A stretch of DNA of 21,259 nucleotides from Candidatus Bathyarchaeota archaeon (GCA_030602965.1 JAUVYS010000009.1:1-21259), one strand, 5' to 3'; positions 1-7,425 are shown, counted from the first letter of the stretch. Program-made: numbers and translations. Notes: generated by a model not told the origin, from the letters alone.

Positions 1-155
1 CCAAACCCGTCCTTTCTAACCTTCTTGACAGTTATCTCTATTATTTCACCCTCCCCGATCATTTTCTCCTCAACAAGCTCCCGGGGGATTGTGACTATCA
101 GAGACCCTCCAACCTTACGTGTCTTAACTAGAGACGTTAATATCACCTCTATCAT
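1..155 (-). CDS. AbrB/MazE/SpoVT-type swapped-hairpin DNA-binding protein, 3' part cut by the window edge
   Basis: Reading the minus strand from an ATG at 155 gives about 51 residues that run off the window. They contain the hallmark KTRKVGGSLIVTIPRELVEE followed by GEGEIIEITVKK, the G-x-S-x-x-V-x-I-P-x-E pattern of the AbrB/MazE/SpoVT fold. Members of this family bind DNA as dimers, either as antitoxins or as stand-alone regulators. The partner gene, if any, lies outside the window. An in-frame ATG also exists at 176, but a TTTAAATA box at 176-183 sits about 25 bp before the ATG at 155, so I choose 155 as a leaderless start. The family call is firm; the role (antitoxin or regulator) is open. 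Confidence 0.8.
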   Translation of the reverse strand, partial: MIEVILTSLVKTRKVGGSLIVTIPRELVEEKMIGEGEIIEITVKKVRKDGF

Positions 156-175
156 ATTTAGTAACACTAAAGTCA

Positions 176-183
176 TATTTAAA
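176..183 (-). promoter_or_regulatory. TATA box of the AbrB-type gene
   Basis: The minus-strand sequence TTTAAATA is centred about 25 bp upstream of the ATG at 155. This is the normal archaeal TATA-to-start distance, and it implies a leaderless mRNA. Confidence 0.5.
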
Positions 184-237
184 CACACCGATCAAACTCC
201 GCTGCTCCCCCAACAGTATTCTGTCGCTTACAGGGTT

Positions 238-272
238 TCGATCGATCGATTGATCACGCGCGATTGATTAGT
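238..272. repeat. GATC-rich palindromic tract
   Basis: A perfect 12-nt palindrome TCGATCGATCGA (238-249) runs into TTGATCACGCGCGATTGATT. A related tract (GATCACGAGATCGATCGATT, 1464-1483) lies on the other side of the peptidase gene, and the same 12-mer occurs at 16189-16200 inside the sulfatase-like gene. It could be an operator, part of a terminator, or chance; nothing in the sequence decides this. Confidence 0.3.
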
Positions 273-1112
273 CTAAAATGTTAAGAGATCCCAAATTGAG
301 CTATTCCTAAATTCAAAAGGATAATAAGCAAGCGCTCCTCCTGTAGGATCCGGCCCCAATACATCTTTGGTTTCAGTAATCGCTTGATCAAATGTTTTAT
401 TTTCATTCAATAATTTGTTAAGAATGTGAATAGCGGCACTGTCCATGTGTGGCGCAGTAACCTTCTCATTCCAACTAATAATGACAGAAGCCCCTCGTCC
501 AATAAACGCGTCAGCGATCGTTGTACTATAAAGACCGTGACAACCATCAATGATAATCACAGTATCATTGAATTGACCCTGCATTGTTTCAGTTACAAAC
601 TTTGGTGATACTGCAAAGTAGAAGGTTTCAGTATCCCAGGGATTAGCTGGAGCGATGAGGTCGTTCAGAAGCAGCCAGTTGTGTTTAGTTGGATCATACT
701 CTTCAGCAGTGAAGAGAAAAACAGGATCACCAGGAATCGGTTGACCTGTAACATTCATGAGAATACCAGAATGGGTTCTGAAAATGATCAGATCATAACC
801 AAACGTTGGAATGGTTTTGTAGAAATCAACCGTAACACTTTCAGACTCATAAACATCAACAACAAAACCCACATCTTCAAGTATATTTGTTGCACTATCA
901 GTAAAGGTTTGATTTAGCTGAGTTATACTTAACGGATCTATTATTGCCGCATAAAGAGATGGAGGCTCAGGCGGAATTATTGGTGGAGGATTTAAAACAT
1001 AAGAGAGCCCAAGGTATATGAAAGCACCACAAGAAAAAACAACAATGGAAAGGAAAAGTAAATCTTTGATTTTACGCTTCTTTTTGCGTTTAACTTTCTT
1101 TGGAGAGGGCAT
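273..1112 (-). CDS. Membrane-anchored caspase-fold (clan CD, CHAT/gingipain-like) peptidase
   Basis: 279 residues. The N-terminus is very basic (KKVKRKKKRK), then a single membrane span at about residues 18-40 and a Pro-rich linker (NPPPIIPPEPP), so the rest should be outside the cell. Two strand-end motifs fit a clan CD Cys/His dyad: DLIIFRTHSG (His114) and TVIIIDGCHG (Cys191), followed by the helix and strand IADAFIGRGASVIISW that is typical of CHAT and C25 peptidases. Five N-x-S/T sequons (N67, N120, N182, N238, N270) suit an N-glycosylated extracellular protein. It stands alone with gaps on both sides. A decayed paralogue of its C-terminal half lies at 8519-8803. The fold assignment is from motifs seen by eye; peptidase activity is inferred. 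A start at the ATG at 1112 puts the basic stretch right before the span. Confidence 0.72.
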   Translation of the reverse strand: MPSPKKVKRKKKRKIKDLLFLSIVVFSCGAFIYLGLSYVLNPPPIIPPEPPSLYAAIIDPLSITQLNQTFTDSATNILEDVGFVVDVYESESVTVDFYKTIPTFGYDLIIFRTHSGILMNVTGQPIPGDPVFLFTAEEYDPTKHNWLLLNDLIAPANPWDTETFYFAVSPKFVTETMQGQFNDTVIIIDGCHGLYSTTIADAFIGRGASVIISWNEKVTAPHMDSAAIHILNKLLNENKTFDQAITETKDVLGPDPTGGALAYYPFEFRNSSIWDLLTF

Positions 1113-1568
1113 CTACTCAAACTCTAATCTTGTTTATGGTACATAATAACAAAGGAAGATTTAATTCATTTTTTCTTTAGTTTTTTCATCAGAATTGAGT
1201 GCTTTATGAATCTTTTCGAAAGATCGTTTTCAGGGTTTAGCACATCATCAGTAGAAATGACGAATTTAAAATATTACGCCACACTTATTTAATAAATCAT
1301 CAACCACCACACGATTACTCATTTTTGCTAAACCAATTTTGATCCGACTTTGTAAAGCCTCTAACATTTCATAGCATCATAAAAAGGATTCACTTTCTGA
1401 GTGCGCACGATTCAAAAGGTACTGATCAGATTTGTTAGGTGGTCCTCAATAATGCAGTGGAAAGATCACGAGATCGATCGATTTAACAAAAAACACCGAT
1501 TATTGACATTCTCCAGTATAGATTTTTTACAAAGTGATATGTGATATATTCATTTACGTGGTATTTTT
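1113..1568. other. Intergenic region, no convincing gene
   Basis: 456 bp between the divergent peptidase and aldo/keto reductase genes. It holds a minus-strand open frame of 33 codons (1266-1367; begins MLEALQSRIK and has a plausible amphipathic composition) that I do not recognise and that may be a remnant. It also holds the GATC palindrome at 1472-1482 and the promoter of the reductase at its right end. A weak TATA-like CATAAACA lies about 24 bp before the peptidase start. Confidence 0.4.
1543..1550 (+). promoter_or_regulatory. TATA box of the aldo/keto reductase gene
   Basis: GATATATT is centred about 23 bp before the ATG at 1569. No Shine-Dalgarno sequence lies between them, so the message is probably leaderless. 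Confidence 0.5.
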
Positions 1569-2468
1569 ATGGAAAAGAGGACACTAGGAAAAACTGGACA
1601 TAAGAGCACTTTGATAACTCTAGGCGGTGCTATTTTCTTGTATCCTGTCAGTAGCAGAGAAGCGGATGCATTCATTGATTATGCTCTTAACCGTGGAATA
1701 AATCACCTCGACGTAGCTCCAACCTATGGCGATACAGAGGTAAAACTGGGAAAATGGGTAAAGGAGTACCGAAAAAACATATTTGTTGCTTGTAAGACAA
1801 CAAAGAGGACTAGAAAAGAAACTAAAGAAGAGTTGCATAGGAGTTTAAAACGTCTTCAAACTGATTATTTTGATCTCTACCAGCTTCACGCTCTCGATAG
1901 CGCTGAAGAGCTTAAGACTGCTTTAGGAGAGGACGGAGCGATGAGAGCAATAGTGGAAGCAAAAGAACAAGATTTAGTTAAGAACATCGGGATAACAAGT
2001 CATAATCCCGAGAACATTTTACAAGCCCTCGGAAACTTCGATTTTGACACTGTTCTACTACCAGTAAACTACGTCCTTAAAGCTCATCCTGAACCAAAAA
2101 ACGACTACGAACCAGTTCTATCACTGGCAAAAGAAAAGAAAATAGGAGTCATCGCAATGAAAGCCATAGCAAAAGGACCATGGACTACAGAAGAGAGGGG
2201 ATGCAACACATGGTATCAACCCTTCACAACTCAAGAAGAGATTGATGAAGCCTTATGGTTCACCTTAACTCAACCAGTGACTACAGCAACCAGTTCATCA
2301 GATATGCGAATAGCGAAGATGATGATTGACGCCGCAGAACGCTTCGCTCCATTGGAAAAAGAAGAACAACAAGAGCTACTGAAAAGGGCTGTAAATTATA
2401 AACCGCTATTCCCACGTAAAAGGAAATCTTTAGATATAAAAAACATATTTCGTTCGGTCGCGCGATGA
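1569..2468 (+). CDS. Aldo/keto reductase family protein
   Basis: 299 residues, close to the usual length for the family. The N-terminal pattern RTLGKTG..STLITLGG and the catalytic tetrad are visible: Asp48 and Tyr53 in INHLDVAPTYG, Lys76 in VACKTTKR and His107 in DLYQLHAL. The family folds as a TIM barrel and uses NAD(P)H to reduce carbonyl compounds; the substrate cannot be told from the sequence. The C-terminal region has TSSSDMRIAKMMID where many members have the cofactor-binding strand and loop. It is a single-gene unit with its own TATA box and is not obviously tied to the glycan genes. The family is certain, the function in the cell unknown. Confidence 0.93.
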   Translation: MEKRTLGKTGHKSTLITLGGAIFLYPVSSREADAFIDYALNRGINHLDVAPTYGDTEVKLGKWVKEYRKNIFVACKTTKRTRKETKEELHRSLKRLQTDYFDLYQLHALDSAEELKTALGEDGAMRAIVEAKEQDLVKNIGITSHNPENILQALGNFDFDTVLLPVNYVLKAHPEPKNDYEPVLSLAKEKKIGVIAMKAIAKGPWTTEERGCNTWYQPFTTQEEIDEALWFTLTQPVTTATSSSDMRIAKMMIDAAERFAPLEKEEQQELLKRAVNYKPLFPRKRKSLDIKNIFRSVAR

Positions 2469-2528
2469 TTTAACTGATAGAGTTGAGAGACAAGGTTTTT
2501 GGAAATCTTAAGTTTATTACAAGTTTAA

Positions 2529-2669
2529 TTGTCGGAGTTTTATCTACTGGCTGTTCCTGCAGCTCCCAGTAGAATCATAGAACTGGCTATTCTACATATC
2601 GAAAGAGAACTTACGATGGACAGTCGAATTACCAGTGCTGTTAGCTGTATAATAGCATTTATCGGTTGA
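2529..2669 (+). other. Short open frame (46 codons), unknown, possibly a gene remnant
   Basis: After an in-frame TAA, the frame from TTG 2529 to TGA 2667-2669 encodes 46 residues of protein-like composition, including VPAAPSRIIELAILHIEREL and a hydrophobic end SAVSCIIAFIG. There is no clear promoter or ribosome site. An 8-bp inverted repeat (TCTACTGG at 2543-2550, CCAGTAGA at 2566-2573, 15-nt loop) overlaps it and could instead be a transcript-end hairpin for the reductase gene. I do not recognise the family. Confidence 0.25.
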
Positions 2670-2746
2670 TCTGAAATGAGTATATAATAGCAGTAAAACC
2701 GCTTTGAATAATAATTTAAAATTCATTCGGAGGAAGAGGATGAAGG
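2670..2746. other. Remainder of the reductase-to-glycosyltransferase gap, no gene called
   Basis: AT-rich spacer. On the plus strand it contains TAATAATTTAAAATTC and a strong ribosome-site-like GGAGGAAGAGG just before an ATG at 2740. The frame that follows is only 21 codons and lies antisense to the peptide gene at 2747-2872, so I do not call it. Confidence 0.3.
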
Positions 2747-2872
2747 TTACATCTCTAGAAGATAAGCGCCATGGATTCCAATGTCTTCATTCCAGACTTC
2801 TTTAATCTCAGGCTTAACATACTTTTTTTTCGTTCTTTTTCCGAGTTTATATTCAGTAGCCGTTTCAACCAT
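2747..2872 (-). CDS. Candidate small peptide with a YxxPxI leader-like motif (possible RiPP precursor)
   Basis: 41 residues from the ATG at 2872 to TAA 2747-2749. It has a Lys-rich stretch ending KKKYVKPEIKEV, followed by a short tail ending GIHGAYLLEM. Y-x-x-P-x-(I/L) after lysines is the motif by which lasso-type leader peptides bind a PqqD-like RRE protein, and such a protein is encoded at 6087-6362. The frame stays open upstream to beyond 2917 but without another ATG, so a longer non-ATG product is possible. A TATA-like AAAATATTTAA (about 2911-2921) lies upstream on the same strand. Against it: it is over 3 kb from the RRE gene, no cyclase or leader protease is nearby, and the tail has no Ser, Thr or Cys. 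Neighbours on both sides are on the plus strand. It may also be an unrelated small protein. Confidence 0.45.
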   Translation of the reverse strand: MVETATEYKLGKRTKKKYVKPEIKEVWNEDIGIHGAYLLEM

Positions 2873-2910
2873 TTCCGAGTATTGTGTAAATGTTAACTCG
2901 ATTTGGCAGG

Positions 2911-2922
2911 TTAAATATTTTA
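2911..2922. promoter_or_regulatory. Shared AT-rich TATA element between the small peptide and the GT4 gene
   Basis: TTAAATATTTTA is nearly symmetrical. On the plus strand it is centred about 31 bp before the GT start at 2948. On the minus strand it lies about 40 bp before the ATG at 2872. It could serve either or both genes. Confidence 0.35.
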
Positions 2923-2947
2923 TTATTGTTTTTTTAAAGTATTAATT

Positions 2948-4087
2948 ATGAAAATCACTGTTGGCATACCTTGGAGACTTGATTGGACACAAAGTGGGTT
3001 GGCATTTCGCGTGAAGACCTGTTTTGGAGAAATTGCTAATCGTGGTGTCGAAGTGAAAATATACTGTCTTGGACCAGAATCGAAAGATGGAAAAATATCA
3101 ATCTCACGAGTTCACGTTAAAGAAACAACGGAAAACAACTGCTTCTCCCCATTATTGAACTCGATCGCTTTTAGCCACGAGTTTGCGAAGTTGATTGACA
3201 AGGAGGAATGTGATGTTCTTCACTGCTTCAACACAACAACCTTATTCTTGAAGGACCGAAGGTTTCTATTTCAAACAGCTAATCCCACCTACGCGTTTAC
3301 TTTAGATGCTGTAAGAGACGAGTATCCTCGCACTTCGAAGTATCAAAGTCTGATAAACTATTACACCACTATCACAGAGTTGGAAAAAACAGAGTACGAA
3401 AAAGCTAATTTCATAATTGTGGACTCAGATATCGTGAAGAAGAATCTGCAACGATATTATGATTTTGACTCTGATCAGATTAAGATTATACCTAATGGTA
3501 TTTCACCAGAAGAGTACAGTTTTAAGAGAGACCCAAGTAAACAAGAGCGTTTAAAAATCGTCTTATTTCCAAGCAACATCCATGTCATGAAAGGATTTCA
3601 TTACCTCGTTGATGCCATGGAGGAAGTTCGTAAAACATTTCCCGAAACTATACTGATGGTCTGCGGAAGAATCCGTCATTTTGAATATGACCTGTACAAA
3701 GACCTCATCGAAAGGAAAAGAAAATCAAGTGGCATCGTATTAGCTGGGTTCGTATCCCGAAAGAAGTTGTTTGAATATTACCAAATGGCTGATGTGTGTT
3801 GCATCCCACTACTTTATGGAACAATGAGTAATGCAATTCTCGAAGCGGTAGCTCATGGCTTACCAATTGTCACCACGGTTCACAGCGGCTTCCCAGAGAT
3901 CGATCAAGTAGGTGTCGAGGTTCCGTCAAAGAACTCTGATGCAATCGCAGAAGGCATCATGCAGCTACTATCCAATCCTAAACTCTGGAAAAGAAAGAGC
4001 AATAACGCTTTGAAGACGATAAAGAAGTTCTTCTGGACCGACATCGCAAAACAATTTGCGGAAACTTATGAGCAAATAACAGAGTGA
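2948..4087 (+). CDS. GT-B glycosyltransferase, family 4 type
   Basis: 379 residues, full length for GT4. The N-terminal half is an acceptor-binding Rossmann domain (MKITVGIPWRL...VKTCFGEIANRGVEVKIY). The C-terminal half carries the nucleotide-sugar domain: KIIPNGISPEEY, KIVLFPSNIHVMKGFHYLVDAM, then MSNAILEAVAHGLPIVTT, the E-x7-E-like donor-binding segment. It should transfer a sugar from a nucleotide donor onto a growing glycan on the cytoplasmic side of the membrane; the sugar is not predictable. It converges on the GT2 gene with only 12 bp between the two stops, and it is one of only three confident plus-strand genes in the glycan region. Confidence 0.9.
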   Translation: MKITVGIPWRLDWTQSGLAFRVKTCFGEIANRGVEVKIYCLGPESKDGKISISRVHVKETTENNCFSPLLNSIAFSHEFAKLIDKEECDVLHCFNTTTLFLKDRRFLFQTANPTYAFTLDAVRDEYPRTSKYQSLINYYTTITELEKTEYEKANFIIVDSDIVKKNLQRYYDFDSDQIKIIPNGISPEEYSFKRDPSKQERLKIVLFPSNIHVMKGFHYLVDAMEEVRKTFPETILMVCGRIRHFEYDLYKDLIERKRKSSGIVLAGFVSRKKLFEYYQMADVCCIPLLYGTMSNAILEAVAHGLPIVTTVHSGFPEIDQVGVEVPSKNSDAIAEGIMQLLSNPKLWKRKSNNALKTIKKFFWTDIAKQFAETYEQITE

Positions 4088-4099
4088 TCTAGTTTGAGT

Positions 4100-5053
4100 T
4101 TATCTCCATTGATAGTCTAATCCAGCTCTCTGTTTCAGAATTCCAGCAGCAATAGCGAGACAACCTACTCTATGAAAGTCAACATCTGAGTCGATCTTTT
4201 CTTTCATCAGTTTAGGTTTTCTAATTCTACACTTTTGAATAGCGTCGCATCCGCAACCGAGGCAAAGTAGTTTGTTGTTAAAGAACACAGCAGAATGTAG
4301 GTAGTCCTTTGAAAAGTCGATGTATCGAACTGGCGAAAAGATTTGATATCGATCTCTAAAGTCTTTGCCATGAATCTTATCTACTTGAAAAATGCCTTCT
4401 CCATACCACTTAGATTTCTTGAATAACTGTTCAATAGTTACTGGGTGATGATGATAAGCTACAGCTCTTGGTTCATAGAAGATCTTCAATCTGTCTTTTT
4501 TCAGCCTGATAAACAACTCAATGTCTTCAGCACTAGTTATATCCTCTCTGAACCTTTTTTCCAAAAAAACCTTCTTAACCATTGAGAAATTTGCACTATT
4601 AAGATGTCTTTTCAATGTTCCATCTTGATTTAGATTCTCTATCCATTCACTTGCCATAATTTGTCTTTGTATATAAACTGAGACTCTGGTTCTGATGCCT
4701 GTTCTTCTAATTGATCCCATTATACCGACAATGTCATCTCTCGCTCCATAGGCTCTTGTGTGATACTCTAGAGCTCTCTGATCTTCAATACAGTCTGAAT
4801 CGCAGAAGAAGACAATGTCACCCGTTGCAGTTTTGGCACCTCTATTCCTACCTGAACCTGGTGTGTCACGTTGCTCATTGGTTAGAAGCTTAACCTTTTT
4901 AAAATCGTTGACTATTTTTGTTGTAGAATCAGTGGATTTTCCGTCAACAACAATTATCTCAAATGGCGGTATAGATTGTTCCCTTAAAGAACGCAGACAT
5001 TCTCCAATGGTCCTCTCCGAGTTAAATGTCGGAATCACAACACTAATCTTCAT
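4100..5053 (-). CDS. GT2 glycosyltransferase with a C-terminal cysteine cluster
   Basis: 317 residues. The GT-A domain is clear: KISVVIPTFNSERTIGECLRSL, IIVVDGKSTDST, GSGRNRGAKTATGDIVFFCDSD (D-x-D at 85-87) and an ED acid pair at 176-177 (SAEDIELFIRL). After the catalytic domain (about residue 255 on) there is an unusual Cys group, LCLGCGCDAIQKC (Cys264, 267, 269, 275), and another at 298, which could bind a metal or an Fe-S cluster. Its start codon lies inside the 3' end of the HPr-kinase-like gene (11-bp overlap), so the two are surely co-translated and probably act on the same substrate. GT2 enzymes also act in peptide-modification pathways such as mycofactocin, but a role in surface glycan synthesis is equally possible. 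Confidence 0.88.
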   Translation of the reverse strand: MKISVVIPTFNSERTIGECLRSLREQSIPPFEIIVVDGKSTDSTTKIVNDFKKVKLLTNEQRDTPGSGRNRGAKTATGDIVFFCDSDCIEDQRALEYHTRAYGARDDIVGIMGSIRRTGIRTRVSVYIQRQIMASEWIENLNQDGTLKRHLNSANFSMVKKVFLEKRFREDITSAEDIELFIRLKKDRLKIFYEPRAVAYHHHPVTIEQLFKKSKWYGEGIFQVDKIHGKDFRDRYQIFSPVRYIDFSKDYLHSAVFFNNKLLCLGCGCDAIQKCRIRKPKLMKEKIDSDVDFHRVGCLAIAAGILKQRAGLDYQWR

Positions 5054-6050
5054 CTTCTGTCATCTGAATTTTTTTCAAGAGATCTGAAGGATCACTTCCA
5101 GCGTATATTTTATAGCAATCTGCATTCTCAACCAGTGTATGATAATTCGCAAATATATTCTTCATAGCTTCATCTTTTTTGTAGTTGAACCAAATTGAGT
5201 TGTCCAATTCACTCTGATAAACATGAAGAAGTCGCGATAACATTTCTTTTTTAGAAACCATCTCGATCTTCGTTTCCTCAGCGTTCCAGACGTATATATA
5301 GTATAACTTCGAAGGTTGAACTACCTTCTTTTGAATGGGAAAAATACTTCCAATGTTAATGAACCACCCTGTACCAGGAATAAATGTACTCTTATCATTC
5401 AATCCTTTCTTTAGAATTGGGAATTTGTTTAACATGTTCTTTGAGATGGTGCTTCTTGTATAGAAGGGCAACACGGTTTTATTCTTTAAAAATATCGTAT
5501 CATCAGTCACTAACTTATGATCTTGAAGCAACAAGGTTACTAGAGTATGTGTTTTTCCATGACCAGATGGACCGATAAAAAGTTTTGATAATCCATTCTT
5601 TTCAACACCAGAGCCATGAATATAAGCGATACCACTCCTCTCCAGAGTCTTAATCAACATCCATTTCAATAGATAACGGAGGGGAAAAAGCATTGAAAAC
5701 TCCCAATTTGGATTAAAGTAGCCCAGTATCTGGTTTTTTTTGAAATCAACTTTGAGGATGCGCTTCTCTTCCTCCTCAAGAAATAGCTGATCATCTATGG
5801 TTGAAATGGATGCGCCTTGTAAGAATGCATATCGAATTGCATATTCTGGAATTTTGAGGGGGAATTTTTTATCAGTTTCAATAATCCTCATGTTTCCTTC
5901 TGATTCAACATCTGTTTGAGTTTCGTAGGATCCGAAATCCTTTCGAGCCTCTTGCATAAATTTGTAACTATTAGTTGAGAAAGAGAGAACAGCTCCATGT
6001 ACATCAAAGGTAAAGTTGTATAAATCGTTGGAAACCAAGCATTGCCACAT
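5043..6050 (-). CDS. HPr kinase-like P-loop protein (HprK-related)
   Basis: 335 residues. The N-terminal half (YNFTFDVHGAVLSFSTNSY...) matches the variable part of HprK-related proteins. Then comes IAYIHGSGVEKNGLSKLFIG and a P-loop GPSGHGKT (160-167), followed by KLVTDDTIFL (Asp183-Asp184), the typical HprK arrangement of Walker A with a following D-D strand. True HPr kinase acts in bacterial sugar control. Shortened homologues without an HPr substrate occur in lasso-peptide loci, where they phosphorylate the peptide, and in exosortase-linked clusters of unknown role. Here it overlaps a GT2 gene and is divergent from a PqqD-like gene only 36 bp away, the same company it keeps in those clusters. 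No PTS or HPr protein is visible, so its substrate is probably a peptide, protein or glycan intermediate (inference). Confidence 0.85.
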   Translation of the reverse strand: MWQCLVSNDLYNFTFDVHGAVLSFSTNSYKFMQEARKDFGSYETQTDVESEGNMRIIETDKKFPLKIPEYAIRYAFLQGASISTIDDQLFLEEEEKRILKVDFKKNQILGYFNPNWEFSMLFPLRYLLKWMLIKTLERSGIAYIHGSGVEKNGLSKLFIGPSGHGKTHTLVTLLLQDHKLVTDDTIFLKNKTVLPFYTRSTISKNMLNKFPILKKGLNDKSTFIPGTGWFINIGSIFPIQKKVVQPSKLYYIYVWNAEETKIEMVSKKEMLSRLLHVYQSELDNSIWFNYKKDEAMKNIFANYHTLVENADCYKIYAGSDPSDLLKKIQMTEDED

Positions 6051-6086
6051 TCTTTATAATTCTTAGCAAGATAACATAAAAATGAA
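6051..6086. promoter_or_regulatory. 36-bp divergent promoter between the HprK-like and PqqD-like genes
   Basis: On the plus strand TTTATAAT (6053-6060) is centred about 31 bp before the PqqD-like ATG at 6087. On the minus strand TTTTTATG (about 6076-6083) is about 30 bp before the HprK-like ATG at 6050. Both messages would be nearly leaderless and the two promoters overlap, which suggests linked expression of the two genes. Confidence 0.45.
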
Positions 6087-6362
6087 ATGGACATAAATGA
6101 TGACCTAATTCTGAAGAGAAACGATACTGTTATCGAACGGTTTGGAGAGGATCTGCTACTCTTCGATTCCTCCTCTGGGAAACTCTTTGAGGTAAACGAG
6201 ACGGGAAAAAGCATATGGACCATGATTAACGGGGAACACTGTTTAAGAGAAATCAGAGAAAAGCTGGAAGTTGATTTTGAGGAAAGTCAGAAAGCAGAAA
6301 AAGATTTGATTGAGTTTATAAAGAAACTAAATGAACTCAATTTGATACATAACATTGAGTAA
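6087..6362 (+). CDS. PqqD-like RRE domain protein
   Basis: 91 residues, the normal size of a stand-alone PqqD/RRE protein. The winged-helix pattern is plain: an N-terminal beta hairpin (LLLFDSSSGKLFEVNETG), then SIWTMINGEHCLREIREKL, then the C-terminal helix and turn EKDLIEFIKKLNELNLI. Proteins of this family bind the leader of a ribosomally made peptide and present it to modifying enzymes (radical SAM enzymes, lasso protease, and others). The gene is on the strand opposite to its neighbours, sharing a short promoter region with the HprK-like gene and converging on a GT gene 55 bp downstream. No radical SAM or peptidase partner is in the window. The ATG at 6087 is chosen because the ATG six bases earlier hits a stop after four codons. 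Confidence 0.85.
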   Translation: MDINDDLILKRNDTVIERFGEDLLLFDSSSGKLFEVNETGKSIWTMINGEHCLREIREKLEVDFEESQKAEKDLIEFIKKLNELNLIHNIE

Positions 6363-6417
6363 ATCAGTGGTTTTCAAGATTCGCATATATTCTTTATGAT
6401 CATGATGAGAGGAGAAG

Positions 6418-7341
6418 TCATTTCTTTTGATTGAGCACGTAGTGGAATAGAGCATTCCATTTTTTCACGTTGATCTTGATGTCATGAACTCTTTTCACAA
6501 ATTTTAAGCCTTGTCTGCCAACACGCTTTCTCAAGTCATCATGTTCTATCAACTCAATGATGTTCCGCATGAGATCTTGGTGTGAAACGTTGACGACTGG
6601 ACAATCATGATGATAGATAGAAGCGTAATTTCCCATATGACATAATGCTGGAATCCCCAAGGCCATGGCTTCTATCGAGTTCATCCCGTAGCCCTGTTCA
6701 ACCTTGCCCAGATGATCAAAGACCAAATCACACGATGCCTTGATCTTCAAGCACTCTTTCCAACTATTCTTTTCCACAAGAACAGTCTCCACAGAAGGAT
6801 GTTTCTTTTCAACTTCTTTCATAGTTCTCAAAAAGAAGGTTGTTGATTTGAGAGAACGGTTGGTAGGACAATGACAGACTCGAATTGTATCAGGGTTAGC
6901 ATTATGTTTAGGGAAATCTCGGAAGTCTACGCTTCTAGGGATGTAGATACTGAATCCAATCTTTTCTCGAACTCCCTGTGTACTCAGATGGGTGACGTAG
7001 ATAGTTCCATTCTTGAACCATCGTGATAACAACATTTTCCAGTTCTTCCGAGCATAAAAACCATGTAGCTCTTGCACGTAGGGTCTCTCAGCTAATCTTT
7101 GGTTTAGGTCATAGTCTTCAAGCTGTGGAATCCCAGCGCTGACATGGAAGAGATCAGCTTTATCCATGATATCGTGGGCTTCATTCTTCCTTTCTGGATA
7201 GTAAATATCCTCTTTGTAAGCCAAGTAGTTTCTTTTGAAGGTGATGAGTCTAGCATTGTGATCCGTATAATCGTTGAGACCTCTCCAGAGAATAGACGAT
7301 TGTCCAGCAATGTCAGTGTAGCTAAGAAGAACGATGTTCAA
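6418..7341 (-). CDS. GT-B fold glycosyltransferase (GT4-like), short
   Basis: 307 residues, shorter than most GT4 enzymes. The C-terminal donor domain is recognisable from VEQGYGMNSIEAMALGIPALCH, and RKRVGRQGLKFVKRVHD near the end is typical. The N-terminal domain has MNIVLLSYTDIAGQSSILWRGL and a DLFHVSAGIPQLEDYD segment. The start is a TTG at 7341 preceded by GAGAGGTG, a good ribosome site about 5 nt away; the overlapping ATG is out of frame. It follows the NTP_transf_5 gene with an 84-bp gap and may be in the same transcript. The sugar and acceptor are not predictable. Confidence 0.82.
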   Translation of the reverse strand: MNIVLLSYTDIAGQSSILWRGLNDYTDHNARLITFKRNYLAYKEDIYYPERKNEAHDIMDKADLFHVSAGIPQLEDYDLNQRLAERPYVQELHGFYARKNWKMLLSRWFKNGTIYVTHLSTQGVREKIGFSIYIPRSVDFRDFPKHNANPDTIRVCHCPTNRSLKSTTFFLRTMKEVEKKHPSVETVLVEKNSWKECLKIKASCDLVFDHLGKVEQGYGMNSIEAMALGIPALCHMGNYASIYHHDCPVVNVSHQDLMRNIIELIEHDDLRKRVGRQGLKFVKRVHDIKINVKKWNALFHYVLNQKK

Positions 7342-7425
7342 TCATACACCTCTCGTTAAATAGATCTATTATGCATCATATTCTTCTTAACTTGTAATCT
7401 TTAAAATTGTATACAAAATTTGTGT

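Noticed and set aside
2740..2805. Plus-strand 21-codon frame preceded by GGAGGAAGAGG
   Set aside because: The ribosome-site-like sequence is strong, but the product is very short, has no recognisable feature, and lies antisense to the YxxP peptide; not called as a gene.
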